Assembly: GCA_963825175.1 (NCBI GenBank)
Contig: CAWGSA010000002.1
Span: 1,488,001 to 1,552,000, forward strand
Length of the DNA: 64,000 bases
Direction: 5' to 3'
Source of the DNA: DATFTF01 sp963825175
Lineage (GTDB): Bacteria; Acidobacteriota; Thermoanaerobaculia; UBA5066; Gp7-AA6
The notes under the pieces are model-generated. The model was not told the origin of the DNA. It saw only the letters and a program-made list of their open reading frames with translations, and did not search any database. A program made the position numbers and the translations under genes. Positions within the stretch are counted from its first letter, which is position 1. Each line of letters begins with the position of its first letter. Positions 52,008 through 63,708 of the stretch are shown here, piece after piece.

Positions 52008-52723
52008 ATGAGGATGCTGGACGTCGAGCATGCCGACGTGTACTACGGCGACGTCCAGGCGGTCACCGACGTCAGCTTCCACGTGGACGAGGGGGAGGTC
52101 GTGACCCTGATCGGCGCCAACGGCGCGGGCAAGTCGACGGTCTTGAAGACGGTTTGCGGGCTGCTTTCGCCGCGCCGGGGGCGGATCGGGTTCGCCGGTC
52201 GGGACGTGTCCGGGCTGCCTCCGTACGAGCTGGTGGCACGCGGACTCGTGCTGATCCCCGAGGGGCGCCAGCTCTGGCCGGCGATGACCGTGCGGGAAAA
52301 TCTCGAGATGGGAGCCTACGCCAGGGACGCACGTTCGCAGCGCGGGCGAACCCTGGAGTCGGTCTACGCCATGTTCCCGCAGCTCGCGTCCCGGGCCCAC
52401 CAGAAAGCGGGAACCCTTTCGGGCGGCGAGCAGCAGATGTGCGCGATCGGCCGGGGCCTGATGGCGTGCCCGCGCCTGCTTTTGCTGGACGAGCCGGCCC
52501 TGGGTCTGGCTCCGAAGATGGTGCACGAGGTCTTCGCCGCGTTGAAGCGCATCCGCGAGCAGGGCGTGACCGTGCTCTTAGTCGAGCAGAACGTCCCGCA
52601 TGCCCTCGCGCTGGCCGATAGGGCGTACGTCCTGGAGACCGGTCGGGTGACCCTGTCCGGCTCTTCGGAGGAGCTCGAGCGCGACCCGCGCGTGCGCGAG
52701 CAGTTCCTGGGCGCGAGCTCGGT

Positions 52724-52727
<4 letters not shown>
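52008..52727 (+). CDS. livF: Branched-chain amino acid-type ABC ATPase LivF (system 3)
   Basis: A 239-residue ABC ATPase with Walker A GANGAGKST, LIPEGRQLWPAMTV, signature LSGGEQQMCAIGRGL and Walker B LLLLDEPALGLAP. The start is ATG 52008 (MRMLDVEH) or ATG 52014; the longer open frame overlaps livG3 and is a shadow. Its stop overlaps the start of the CoA ligase gene (GTGA), linking the two in translation. Confidence 0.9.
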
Positions 52728-54283
<1,556 letters not shown>

Positions 54284-54363
54284 CCTCCCCAGAAACATCG
54301 TAGAGCGATAGGACGCGGTGGCGGGAATGCTGCGGGCGGGAAAGCGTGTTCTCGGGGTTGCGC

Positions 54364-54906
54364 ATGGCGACGATCCCCGAGGAGTCTTTTCCTTCCGCTC
54401 TCGACATGGACGTCGATGGCGTCACCCGCCGTTCCGCGATGAAATGGATGGCGGTCGCCTGGATCGGCTTCGCGGCGGCCACTGCCGCGGGTCTGGCCGC
54501 GACCGTACGTTTCATGTTCCCCAACGTCCTGTTCGAGCCTCCGACGCGCTTCAAGGCCGGGCTCCCCTCCAGTTACGCCCCCGGCGTGGACGAGCGGTGG
54601 AAAGAGAAGTACGGCATCTGGATCGTCCGCAACACCGATTCCATCTACGCTCTAGTGGCCACCTGCACCCATCTGGGGTGCACGCCGAACTGGCTTCCCG
54701 CGCAGCAAAAGTTCAAGTGTCCCTGCCACGGGTCGGGCTACTACGTCTCCGGGATCAACTTCGAGGGACCCACGCCGCGGCCGCTGGAGCGCGCCGAGAT
54801 CACGATCTCCCCCGACGACGGACAGATCGTCGTGGACAAGGCCGTCCGGTTCCTGTACGAACGAGGACAGTGGAGCGACCCCCAGGCCTTCGTCAAGATG
54901 GCATGA
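54364..54906 (+). CDS. Rieske [2Fe-2S] iron-sulfur protein (QcrA/PetC type)
   Basis: A 180-residue protein. An N-terminal TRRSAMKW motif and membrane helix (about 28-50) resemble the twin-Arg, membrane-anchored Rieske subunits of cytochrome bc complexes. The cluster ligands are C101-T-H103 in CTHLGC and C119, H122 in CPCHGSGY. No cytochrome b or c gene is adjacent, so it may act with a complex encoded elsewhere. ATG 54364 chosen; GTG 54346 is possible. Convergent with the tautomerase gene. Confidence 0.87.
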   Translation: MATIPEESFPSALDMDVDGVTRRSAMKWMAVAWIGFAAATAAGLAATVRFMFPNVLFEPPTRFKAGLPSSYAPGVDERWKEKYGIWIVRNTDSIYALVATCTHLGCTPNWLPAQQKFKCPCHGSGYYVSGINFEGPTPRPLERAEITISPDDGQIVVDKAVRFLYERGQWSDPQAFVKMA

Positions 54907-54936
54907 GGCCTAACAATACCTATATTGTCGGTTGGG

Positions 54937-55326
54937 TCAGGCCTTGACGTACGACATCTCACCGTTGCCGAAGGACCAGTCCTCCTTGCCGACCTCGACG
55001 AGACTGACCAAAATGTCTTCCCTGCGGATGCCGGGATCGCGCGCCAGACGGTCAGCGATCGCCCGGTAGAGCGCCCGCTTCTGTTCCAGGGTGCGTCCCC
55101 GGTTCAAGGTGATCTGGATGATCACGACGTTCTCGGTCCGCTCGACTCCCAGGTACTTCCGGTCGGCCACCAGCGGAGCGTCCGGGCCGTGCTCGGTGAA
55201 GATCTGGAACCGGTCATCGGGCGGAATGGTGATCGTCTCGATCATGGCCTGGTGGATCGCGTCGCCGATGGCAGCGAGCTGGGAGGGGGACTTGCCGCGG
55301 TTGAGGGAGATGCGGACTAGGGGCAT
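54937..55326 (-). CDS. 4-oxalocrotonate tautomerase-like protein
   Basis: A 129-residue tautomerase-superfamily protein. After removal of the initiator Met the conserved catalytic Pro1 follows (MPLVRISLNRGKS), as required. The length corresponds to two fused 60-residue tautomerase units, seen in members such as the malonate semialdehyde decarboxylase and cis-CaaD groups. The reaction is not predictable. Just upstream lies an octamer repeat element. Confidence 0.82.
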   Translation of the reverse strand: MPLVRISLNRGKSPSQLAAIGDAIHQAMIETITIPPDDRFQIFTEHGPDAPLVADRKYLGVERTENVVIIQITLNRGRTLEQKRALYRAIADRLARDPGIRREDILVSLVEVGKEDWSFGNGEMSYVKA

Positions 55327-55345
55327 GGCGGGGCCTCCGTCAGCG

Positions 55346-55444
55346 ATCGGTTCATCTGTTCATCGGTCCATCGGTTCATTTGCCTCGATCGGGGCCGATT
55401 TCGACGAAATCAGCCGATGAACCGATGATCCGATGGGCCGATTC
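55346..55444. repeat. Octamer inverted-repeat element between the tautomerase and sugar permease genes
   Basis: Left arm 55346-55384: TCGGTTCA, TCTGTTCA, TCGGTCCA, TCGGTTCA. Right arm 55413-55444: CCGATGAA, CCGATGAT, CCGATGGG, CCGATTCC. Spacer 28 bases containing GACGAAATCAG, almost as in the element at 28994-29100. It ends 2 bp before the permease stop. Confidence 0.82.
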
Positions 55445-55445
55445 C

Positions 55446-56549
55446 TCACTTCACCGCCCCCGTGGTCATGCCCGAGATGAAGTAGTCGAGCGAGAGGCCG
55501 TACACGATCACCACCGGCACCGAGCCGACGATCGAGGAGGCCATGAGCGGTCCCCAGAAATAGACGTCGCCCCGGATCATCTCGACGCTGATCCCGACGG
55601 GGAGCGTGCGCCGAGCGGTCGAGCTGATGAAAGTCAGGGCGTAGACGTACTCCTGGAAGGAGAGCGTGAAGGCGAAAATTGCCGCCGTGAGGATCCCCGG
55701 CAGCACCACGGGGATCACGACCTGCCGCAGCATCTGCAGGCGCGTCGCGCCGTCGAGCAAGGCCCGCTCCTCGATCTCCTTGGGCACGCTGCGGAAGAAT
55801 CCCATCAGGAGCCAGGTGCAGAAGGGCACGGTGAAGGTCGGGTAGGTCAGGATGAGCGACCAGATCGAGTTGTCGACGTGGAGCGCGCCGACGAACTGGG
55901 AGAACGGGATGAACAGGATGGTCGAAGGAATCAGGTAGGTCAGGAAGATGCCGATGCCGAGCGGCCGGTTGCCGCGGAACTGGAGACGCGCCAGGGCGTA
56001 GGCGGCCGGGACCGCAAGGAAGAGCGTGATCAGGACGACCGCCGCGCCGGTGAGAAGGCTCACCCGCATCCACTGGTAAAAGGGCGTGCTCTTCAAGAAC
56101 CGGTAATGCGTGAGGGTGGGATTGGGAACGAGGATGGTCCCGATGACGTCGTTGGGGTGCGCGACCTGTCCGGCGGGAACGCGGATCTCCGACAGGCTCC
56201 CGTCGACCGGCGACACGATCGGCTGTTCGCCGATGTACGCGATGGGGACGGGAAACGCCTCGCTGTCGCTCCTCGTCGTGTGCGCGCCGACCGCCACGGT
56301 CCAGCGGATGAGGCCCTCGTTCAACGAGGCCGGAACGATGATGTCCTTGTGGTACCGCCGCTTGGTCGAGACGTCCTTGCTCGAGAACCAGAACGGGTTG
56401 GACCGGATGTCGTAGAGGTTGGCGTCCGCCTTGAGCGACGTGATGAGCCCCCAGTAGAAGGGGAACAGGGCGAACGCGAGGAAGGGCGACAGGCTCACCC
56501 AGGACCGGGCATGCGGGCGCAGTCGGCGCCACGCCTCGGCGAGCCTCAC
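55446..56549 (-). CDS. Sugar ABC permease (MalG-type) with an unusual periplasmic insertion
   Basis: A 367-residue MalG-type permease, longer than the usual 270-300. The membrane domain is standard (YALARLQFRGNRPLGIG, EERALLDGATRLQMLRQVVIPVVLPGI as EAA loop). Between the first helix (FPFYWGLITSLKADANLY) and LTHYRFL there is an insertion of about 80 residues (about 56-137) that contains GEQPIVSPVDGS and SEIRVPAGQVAHPNDVIGTI, a pattern typical of one half of a biotinyl/lipoyl-like barrel-sandwich fold. Start GTG at 56549 lies in a short run of heptads (TGAGGCG, TGAAGCG, TGAGGC), 3 bp after the MalF stop. Confidence 0.85.
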   Translation of the reverse strand: MRLAEAWRRLRPHARSWVSLSPFLAFALFPFYWGLITSLKADANLYDIRSNPFWFSSKDVSTKRRYHKDIIVPASLNEGLIRWTVAVGAHTTRSDSEAFPVPIAYIGEQPIVSPVDGSLSEIRVPAGQVAHPNDVIGTILVPNPTLTHYRFLKSTPFYQWMRVSLLTGAAVVLITLFLAVPAAYALARLQFRGNRPLGIGIFLTYLIPSTILFIPFSQFVGALHVDNSIWSLILTYPTFTVPFCTWLLMGFFRSVPKEIEERALLDGATRLQMLRQVVIPVVLPGILTAAIFAFTLSFQEYVYALTFISSTARRTLPVGISVEMIRGDVYFWGPLMASSIVGSVPVVIVYGLSLDYFISGMTTGAVK

Positions 56550-56552
56550 GCT

Positions 56553-57893
56553 TCACGCCTCAAGAACTGAAGAATGAGCGAGACCATGACCGCCATCATC
56601 GGGAACATGAAGAGCGACACGGCGGCGCCCTTGCCCAGGTAGCCGGCGTTGACGCCCAGCTGATAGGCGTAGGTCGAGAGCACCTGAGTCTGATCGTAGG
56701 GGCCGCCCTTGGTGATGATCCAGATGGTGTTGAAGTCGGAGAACGAGAAGATGACCGAGAAGAGAAGCGAGACAAGCAGGATCGGCCGGACCATCGGCGC
56801 GATGATGTGGACGAACCTCTGGAACGAGTTGGCGCCGTCCAGCCTGGCTCGCTCCAGGATCTCGTCGGGAATCGCGGTCAAGCCGGCCAGGATCACGATG
56901 GTGGTGAAGGGGAAGCCCCGCCAGACGTTGACCAGGATGACCGAGAACATCGCCCAGTTCTTGTCCCCGCGGAAGTTGATGACGTGGCCCGGAGGACAGG
57001 ATGCCCCAGTGGGTCAGGCACCAGTTGATCACGCTGTAGCTCGAGTCGTAGATCCAGAGCCAGGCCTGGGCGGAGATGGCGATCGGGATGACCCACGGAA
57101 TCACGATCAAGCCCGCGCAGCAGCCGGCGGCCGTGGAATTTGCGGTTCAGGATCAGCGCGCAGGGAACCCCGATGAAGAGCTTGATGATCTCGGTGCCGA
57201 AGGTGTACTCGAAGGTGTTCTTGACGGCCAGTCGGAAATTCGGATCCTGCAGGACCCCGGTGCCGTTCTGCTTGACCCGACTCGTGGTGGGCACCAGGAG
57301 ATCCTTCTCCCGGACCTTCCGGAGGTCGTCCCGCTTGGTGAAGGTGCCGATGGAGAGGGGCGAGTCGGCGGCGCTGGCGTGGACCTCCCACTTGCCGGTC
57401 AGGAGCTTGCGGACCTTCCATTCGAGATCTGTGGCGATCGTTCCGCCCAGAAACGAAGCGTCGTCTTCGCGTCCGCGCCTGGAGCAGAGGGATCTCGCGG
57501 CCGGCGACCTGGAGGATGGCCCGGCTCTCTCCGCCCGCTGCGGGCGCGGTCACGACTTTCGCCTCGGACTTGCGCGCGGCGAAGGCCCGCGCCGACGGCC
57601 TCGTCGGGGAAAGTCGCCAGCACGAAGTCTCTGGCCGACAGCTCGTAGCTTTCGACCTTCGAGTAGTTCGCCGTGCCCAGCCCAATGCCAGTGCATGCTG
57701 CCGGCCTGGGCGTCGGTCAGGGACATGTAGATCGACATGAAGAACGGGTAGGCGATGAAGAGCGCCAGGTAGACCATCGCCGGGATCACCAGGAAGTAAC
57801 CGAGCGGCGCCTCCCGCTCGAGCAGCGGCGTGCGCCGGGCGGGCTCCGAGGAGCGGAAGAGGCGGCGAAACGTGAGCTCGGCTGGACCGCCAT
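56553..57893 (-). pseudogene. Sugar ABC permease (MalF-type), frameshifted as sequenced
   Basis: Reading across at least five frameshifts gives one continuous MalF-type permease: LLEREAPLGYFLVIPAMVYLALF (first helix), a long periplasmic region (YELSARDFVLATFPDEAV, AKVVTAPAAGGESRAILQVAG, LEWKVRKLLTGKWEV), TFEYTFGTEIIKLFIGVPCALILNRKFHG, VIPWVIPIAISAQAWLWIYD and a clean end (FRGDKNWAMFSVILVNVWRG, EAA loop ERARLDGANSFQRFV). ATG 57893 overlaps the ATPase stop. The large region after helix 1 parallels the insertion in the MalG partner. The frames are conserved apart from the breaks, so sequencing or assembly indels are the likelier cause than decay. Confidence 0.75.
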
Positions 57894-59011
57894 CAGATCG
57901 TCGATTCCGTCTCGCTGTCGAACAGGTAGACGCGGTTCATGTCGAACCAGAGATCGACGTTCTGCTTCAGAGCGACCCCGGCGTGGATCTCCGTCTCCAT
58001 CTGGAAGAGGCCGGCGGCGCTGCGCGCGGTGACGATCACCCGATGCCCGAGCGGCTCGACCACCTCGATCGTGGCCGGCACCCTCGTCGGGTTGGCCCAC
58101 CGCGGCCCAGGCGACGTCGGACATCGGGCGGCCGCTCGCCGCCAGGGAGATGTGCTCCGGCCGGATTCCGAAGGTGACCTGCCGTCCGATGTTGGCCCCG
58201 AGATTCGGCGCGGGAGAGCGGAAGCAGGATTCCGCCGGGGAGCGCGATGACCGTCCGGCCTCCGTCGGCAGCGATCTCGCCCTCGAAGAAGTTCATGGGA
58301 GGGCTCCCGATGAAGCCCGCCACGAAGCGGCTGGCCGGTTTGTCGTAGATGTCCAGAGGCGTGCCGACCTGGCAGATCGCGCCGCCGTTCATGATTACGA
58401 TGCGGTCGCCCATCGTCATCGCTTCGACCTGGTCGTGGGTGACGTAGACCATGGTCGAGTGGATGTCCTGGTGCAGGCGCTTCAACTCCGTGCGCATGTG
58501 GACGCGCAGCTTGGCGTCGAGATTGGAGAGCGGCTCGTCGAAGAGCAGCACGCCGGCCTGGCGGCACAGCGCCGCGCCCACCGCGACGCGCTGGCGCTGC
58601 CCGCCCGAGAGCTGCCGGGGCTTGCGCTCGAGCTGGTCGGTCAGGCCGAGAATGCCGGCCACCTCGCGCACCCGGCGGTCGATCTCGTCCTTGCGCATGC
58701 CGCGCAGCCTCAAGCGAGAAGGACATGTTGCGGTGCACCGTCATGTGGGGATAGAGGGCGTAGGACTGGAACACCATCGCGATGTCGCGGTCGCGCGGAG
58801 GCAAACGGACGACCGAGCGTCCGCCGATCCGGATGTCGCCGGCGGTGACGTCTTCCAGGCCCGGCGATCATCCGCAGGGTCGTGGTCTTGCCGCAGCCGG
58901 AGGGGCCGACCAGGATCAGGAACTCCTGGTCGCGGACGGTCAGGTCGATTCCGGCGACGGCTCGGACGTCGCCGAAACGCTTCTCGACCTTCTCCAGGAC
59001 GACGTCGGCCA
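57893..59011 (-). pseudogene. Sugar ABC ATPase (UgpC/MsmK/MalK type), frameshifted as sequenced
   Basis: Pieces in three frames join into one MalK-type ATPase: VVLEKVEKRFGDVRAV, Walker A GPSGCGKTTTLRMIAG, RDIAMVFQSYALYPHMTV, signature LSGGQRQRVAVGAAL, Walker B VLLFDEPLSNLDAKLRVHM, VTHDQVEAMTMGDRIVIM and a C-terminal MOBE-type domain with VDLWFDMNRVYLFDSETE at the end. At least four frameshifts. ATG at 59011; a heptad repeat begins 1-2 bp upstream. Same gene cluster as the two permeases and the binding protein. Confidence 0.78.
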
Positions 59012-59012
59012 T

Positions 59013-59140
59013 GAAGTCCGAAGTCCGGAAGTCCGAGGTCCTAAGTCCTAGCGTCCGTGGTCGAGGTCCATCCCGCGTCCGCGCGCTATCGCCGTTCGGG
59101 GCTCCGACTCCGGACTTCGGACATCGGACTTCGGAACTCT
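59013..59140. repeat. Heptad inverted-repeat element between the binding protein and ATPase genes
   Basis: Left arm 59013-59057: GAAGTCC, GAAGTCC, GGAAGTCC, GAGGTCC, TAAGTCC, then GCGTCC. Right arm 59102-59140: reverse complementary units GGACTTC, GGACATC, GGACTTC, GGAACTC. Spacer about 44 bases. It lies inside the sugar importer gene cluster. Confidence 0.78.
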
Positions 59141-59145
59141 CCGGG

Positions 59146-60456
59146 CTACACCGCCCGCAGCTTCTTCTCCGCCTCGTCCATGGCCGCCCGCGGGATCCTT
59201 CCCCTTGCAGACCTCGGCGAACATCGTCGGGATGGTGTACTTCGCGTACATCGTCGTCGCGATCTTGGTCATCGGGCCGGGATAGCCGATGAACTTGACC
59301 CACTCGGTGAAGTCCTGCAGGAGCTCGAGCTTCGGCTCGTGGCCGATCACGGGCATCGGCTTCTTCAAGAACGCCTTCAGGAACGGATGGTTGTAGCCGG
59401 TCGAGGCTTCCATTCCGCGCAGCGCTTCCTTCGTCATCGTGGCAGAGGAACTCCTTGGCCAGGTCCTGAACCTTGGAGAAGTTGTAGATCCCGTAGGACA
59501 TCGTCCGAGCGCCGCCGATCGCGCGTCGCCGAACGGCCCCAGCGGCGGTTTCTGGATCTCCAGGTTCTTGTAGACGTCCGGATTGTCCTTGGCCGCCGTG
59601 CGGTAGGCCGAGATCGGGTTGCAGATGAGCGAGCCCTTCCCCGAGGCGATGAAACGGTTGTTGGAGGTGTCGTCCCAGCTCAGGACTTCGTCGGTCATGG
59701 TCTGGTCGAAGAGCGCCTTGCCGTACTTCAGGACCTCGACGATCTCGCGCTTGGAGAACGCGATGTTCCCGTTCTTGTCGAACATGTACGCCTTGTACGA
59801 GACCATCAGCGGGAAGAGATCGTCGTTGGCGTCGGGCGTCTGGCCGAGCGTGATCCCGAAGGGATAGCCGATCTTCTTCAGCTTCGCTCCGGCCGCGAGC
59901 AGGTCGTGCCACGTCGTCTTGTCGGTGTAGTCGGCGCCGGCCTGGTTGAAGTAGGCGCGGTTGATGATGAAGGGATAGCGGATGAACCAGTGAGGCATGC
60001 AGAGCCACTTGCCCTTGACCTCGGCGATTCCCGCCGCGCCCGGGATCCAGCCGCCGAACTCCTTGGCCAGGCGGTTGCACAGTGTCGGTCACGTCGACCA
60101 GGATCTGGTCGTAGAGCCAGGCGCCGGTGCCGTTCAAGTGGAAGATGTCGTGGCCGCCGCGGCGCGAGATGTCCGCGGCGATGGCCGTCGGCAGGTCCGG
60201 CGTCGCCACGTAGTCGACTTCCACCCTGCACTTGTTCTTCTCGCCGAACTCCTTGGCGAAGACGTCGAACCACTTGTCGTAGTCGGGGACGAAGTGCTTC
60301 CAGTGAACGACCTTCAAGACGCGCTCCTGCTGGGCGGAGGCCGTGGCGAACGAAGACCATCGGCGCCGCCAGCGCCGCGCCGGCCGCGAGGGTGCCTTTG
60401 AGGAACTCGCGGCGTCCGAGACCTTTGGGGGCTTGGTTCTTCCTGCGATTCTTCAT
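59146..60456 (-). pseudogene. Sugar ABC substrate-binding protein (family 1), Tat signal, frameshifted as sequenced
   Basis: Opens with GLGRREFLKGTLAAGAAL, a Tat-type signal. Joined frames give KVVHWKHFVPDYDKWFDVFAKEFGEKNKC, GGHDIFHLNGTGAWLYDQILVDVT, MPHWFIRYPFIINRAYFNQAG, DDLFPLMVSYKAYMFDKNGNIAFSK and PVIGHEPKLELLQDFTEWVKF, a typical extracellular sugar-binding protein of about 430 residues. About five frameshifts. A relic of the same family lies at 31262. As first gene of the minus-strand cluster it should bind the sugar imported by the MalF/MalG pair. Confidence 0.75.
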
Positions 60457-60620
60457 GGCGTCTCCTCCGGGGAGCCGCGGGAGCGCGGCTCCCGATACTC
60501 AAAAAGAACTGTCCTCTATGGAGCGAATCCTATGACAGACGCGGTCCGGCGAGGAGCCACAAAAAAATGCTCCGGTGCCCGAACGGGCCGAACGCGGCAT
60601 AATCGCCGGTCGCGGAGAGG

Positions 60621-62217
60621 ATGGCCCAGACGGAAAAAGGGATTCGCGTTCTGGCCCGCCCGCCGGAGGGCGGCTGGACGATTCTGTCGCCGGAGGCGCT
60701 CGCCTTCGTCGAGGCCCTCCACCGACAGTTCGAGCCGACCGGCGTGAAACTGCTCGATCGGCGCAAGGCGCGCCAGGCCGAGTTCGACCGGGGCGCCTAC
60801 CGGACTTCCTGTCGGAGACCGCGTCGGTGCGCGGCTCGGACTGGAAGGTTGCCTCGACCCCTGCGGACCTCCAGAAGCGCTGGGTGGAGATCACCGGTCC
60901 GGTCGACCGCAAGATGATGATCAACGCCCTGAACTCGGGCGCGGACGTTTTCATGGCCGACTTCGAGGACTCTCTGTCTCCGACCTGGTCCAACGTGGTG
61001 GTGGGGCAGGCCAACTTGATCGACGCCGTTCGCAGCCGGATCGAGCACGTCGAGCCCGGAAGGGAAGGCCTACCGGCTGAACCCGACCATCGCCACTCTC
61101 CTCGTCCGACCCCGCGGCTGGCATCTGACGGAGAAGCACGTGGAGCGTCGACGGAGAGCCGGTCTCCGGCTCCCTCTTCGACTTCGGGCTGTACGTCTTT
61201 CACAACGCGGCGGAGCGTTCCGAGCGCGGCACCGCGCCCTACTTCTACCTGCCCAAGATGCAGAGCCACCTCGAGGCGCGTCTGTGGAACGACGTCTTTC
61301 GTCTTCGCCCAGGAGGCGCTCGAGATTCCCGCGCGGCACGATCCGAGCGACGGTCCTGATCGAGACGCTGCCCGGCCGCGTTCGAGATGGAGGAGATCCT
61401 GTGGGAGCTCCGGGAGCACGGCAGCGGGTTGAACGCCGGACGCTGGGACTATCTCTTCTCGATGATCAAGACGCTGCGCGGGAGCGCGCGACCTGGCGTC
61501 TGCCGGATCGCGCCCAGGTGACGATGACCGTGCCCGTTCATGCGCGCGTACACGGATCTCCTGGTCAAGACCTGCCATCGGCGTGGCAGCCCACGCCATG
61601 GGCGGCATGGCGCCCTTCATCCCCAGCCGAAAGGACGCCGCAGGTCAACGAGGCGGCGCTGGCCAAGGTGCCGCGAGGACAAGCTGCGGGAGGCGGGCGA
61701 CGGCTTCGACGGCACCTGGGTCGCGCATCCGGACCTCGTGCCGGTGGCGCGCGAGGTCTTCGAGACGGCGCTCGCCGGCCGGGCCAACCAGAAGGATCGC
61801 CTGCGCGAAGAGGTCTCCGTCGACCGCCGGCCAGCTCGTCGATGTCGCGGGTGCCGGGAGGCGAGCCGTCACCGAGGCCGGGATTCCGGCTGAACGTCAA
61901 CGTCGCGCTCCAGTACCTGAACTCCTGGCTGACCGGCAACGGCGCGGCGGCGATCTTCAACCTGATGGAGGACGTCGCCACCGCGGAGATCTCGCGCTCA
62001 CAGCTCTGGCAGTGGATCCACGCGGCGCGCGAGCTCTCCGACGGCAGGCCGGCGACGCTGGAGCTCTACCGGACGATCCGGGACGAGGAGCTCGCGCGGC
62101 TCGGGCGGCCCGGTGACGGGGCGTCTGCGGGAGGCGGCGGAGATCCTGGACGGACTGGTCGAGTCCCGCGACTTCGTCGAGTTCCTCACGTTTCCGGCCT
62201 ACGGCTACCTGGAGTAG
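60621..62217 (+). pseudogene. aceB: Malate synthase A, frameshifted as sequenced
   Basis: Joined frames give one malate synthase A: VLARPPEGGWTILSPEALAFVEALHR, EITGPVDRKMMINALNSGADVFMADFEDSLSPTWSN, FYLPKMQSHLEARLWNDV, WDYLFSMIKTLR, RAQVTMTVPFMRAYTDLLVKTCH, VAAHAMGGMAPFIPSRKD, GTWVAHPDLVPVAREVFE, TGNGAAAIFNLMEDVATAEISRSQLWQWIHA and the final FPAYGYLE with TAG at 62217. At least ten frame changes. It condenses glyoxylate and acetyl-CoA to malate. ATG 60621 has GGAGAGG in front. glcD follows 10 bp later. Confidence 0.82.
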
Positions 62218-62227
62218 AAGCCGGCCG

Positions 62228-63708
62228 ATGAGCGCGTCTGCCACCCGCAGTCTCCCGCGCCCACCCCGGCGTCGTGGCGCGGCTCTCCGAGGTGGTCGGG
62301 GAGAGGCACTGCATCTCGGATCCCTCCGATCTGCGGACGTACGAGTGCGACGGCTTGACGAGCTTCCGCGTCGCGCCGGACCTGGTGGTGCTTCCCGGCT
62401 CGACGCAGGAGGTGGCCGCCGTGGTGCGGATCGCGCGCGAGGCCGGCCTCGCCGTGGTGCCTCGCGGCGCCGGCACCGGCCTCTCCGGCGGCGCGCTGCC
62501 CGTCTCCGACTGCGTCGTCGTCGCGCTCTCCCGCATGAAGCGCATCCTGGAAGTCGACCTGGAAAACGGATGGATCCGCGTCGAGCCGGGGGTCATCAAC
62601 CTGGACGTCTCCAGGGCCATCGGCGGGGCCGGCTACTACTACGCTCCCGATCCCTCCTCGCAGAGCGTCTGCACGATCGGCGGCAACGTGGCCGAGAACT
62701 CCGGCGGCGCGCACTGCCTGAAGTACGGCTTCACCACCAACCACGTGCTCGGCGCGAGGCTGGTCCTGGGCGACGGGAGCGTCGTGGATCTGGGCGGCAC
62801 TGTCCTCGACGCGCCCGGATACGACCTCCTGGGAGTCCTCGTCGGCAGCGAGGGGATGCTGGGGGTCGTGACCGAGGTCGTTCTGCGGATCCTCAAGAAG
62901 CCCGCAGGCCACCCGCACGTTCTTCGCCACGTTCCCTTCGACCGACGAGGCGGGCCATGCGGTCTCGGCCATCATCGCGTCGGGCGTCGTGCCGGCCGCG
63001 ATCGAAATGATGGACCGCCTGGCCATCGTGGCGGCCAAGGCGGCGACGGGGCTCGACTGGCCGGACGTGGGCGCGGCGCTTCTCATGGACGTCGATGGTC
63101 CGGAGGCGGAAGTCGAGCACACCGCGGAAAGCTCGGTCGAGCTCGCCCGGCGCGCCGGGGCGCTGGAGATCCGCCGCCCGCGGGACGAAGCCGAGCGGGC
63201 CCTCATGTGGAAAGGGAGGAAGAGCGCGTTCGCGGCGGTCGGGCGCATCAGCCCCAACTACATCGTGCAGGACGGGGTGATCCCCCGCTCGGAGATCGCC
63301 CGGGTGCTCTCCGAGATCGCCGATCTCGCGAGCCGCGCCGGCCTGCGCGTGGCCAACGTGTTCCATGCCGGAGACGGCAATCTGCATCCCCTCGTCCTGT
63401 ACGACGCCCGGGTGGAAGGGCAGGAGCGTCTGGCGGAGGAGCTGGGCGGAGAGATCTTGAAGATGTGCGTGCGCTATGGAGGCTCGATCACCGGGGAGCA
63501 CGGCGTCGGCGCGGACAAGGCCGCGTACATGGCGGACATGTTCGGGCCGGACGACCTGGAAACCATGGCGCGGGTCCGCTGGGCCTTCGACCCGGAGAAT
63601 CGATTCAATCCGGGGAAGGTCTTTCCGACGCCCCGGCTCTGCGGGGATCGGCCCGGGCCGTATCGCCCGCATCCGACAGAGCTCTCGGGCGAGGCCTGGC
63701 GGGAGTGA
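62228..63708 (+). pseudogene. glcD: FAD-linked glycolate oxidase subunit GlcD, frameshifted as sequenced
   Basis: Joined frames give a GlcD-type FAD oxidase: DPSDLRTYECDGLTSFRVAPDLVVLPGSTQEVAAVVRIA, VPRGAGTGLSGGALPVSD, SVCTIGGNVAENSGGAHCLKYGFTTNHVLG, GSEGMLGVVTEVVLRIL then, after a shift near 62905, EMMDRLAIVAAKAATGLDWPD, FAAVGRISPNYIVQDGVIPR, VFHAGDGNLHP, TGEHGVGADKAAYM and NPGKVFP. A second shift may lie between the ATG 62228 and residue 15 or so. The function is oxidation of glycolate (or a related hydroxyacid) to glyoxylate, feeding malate synthase. Confidence 0.82.
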
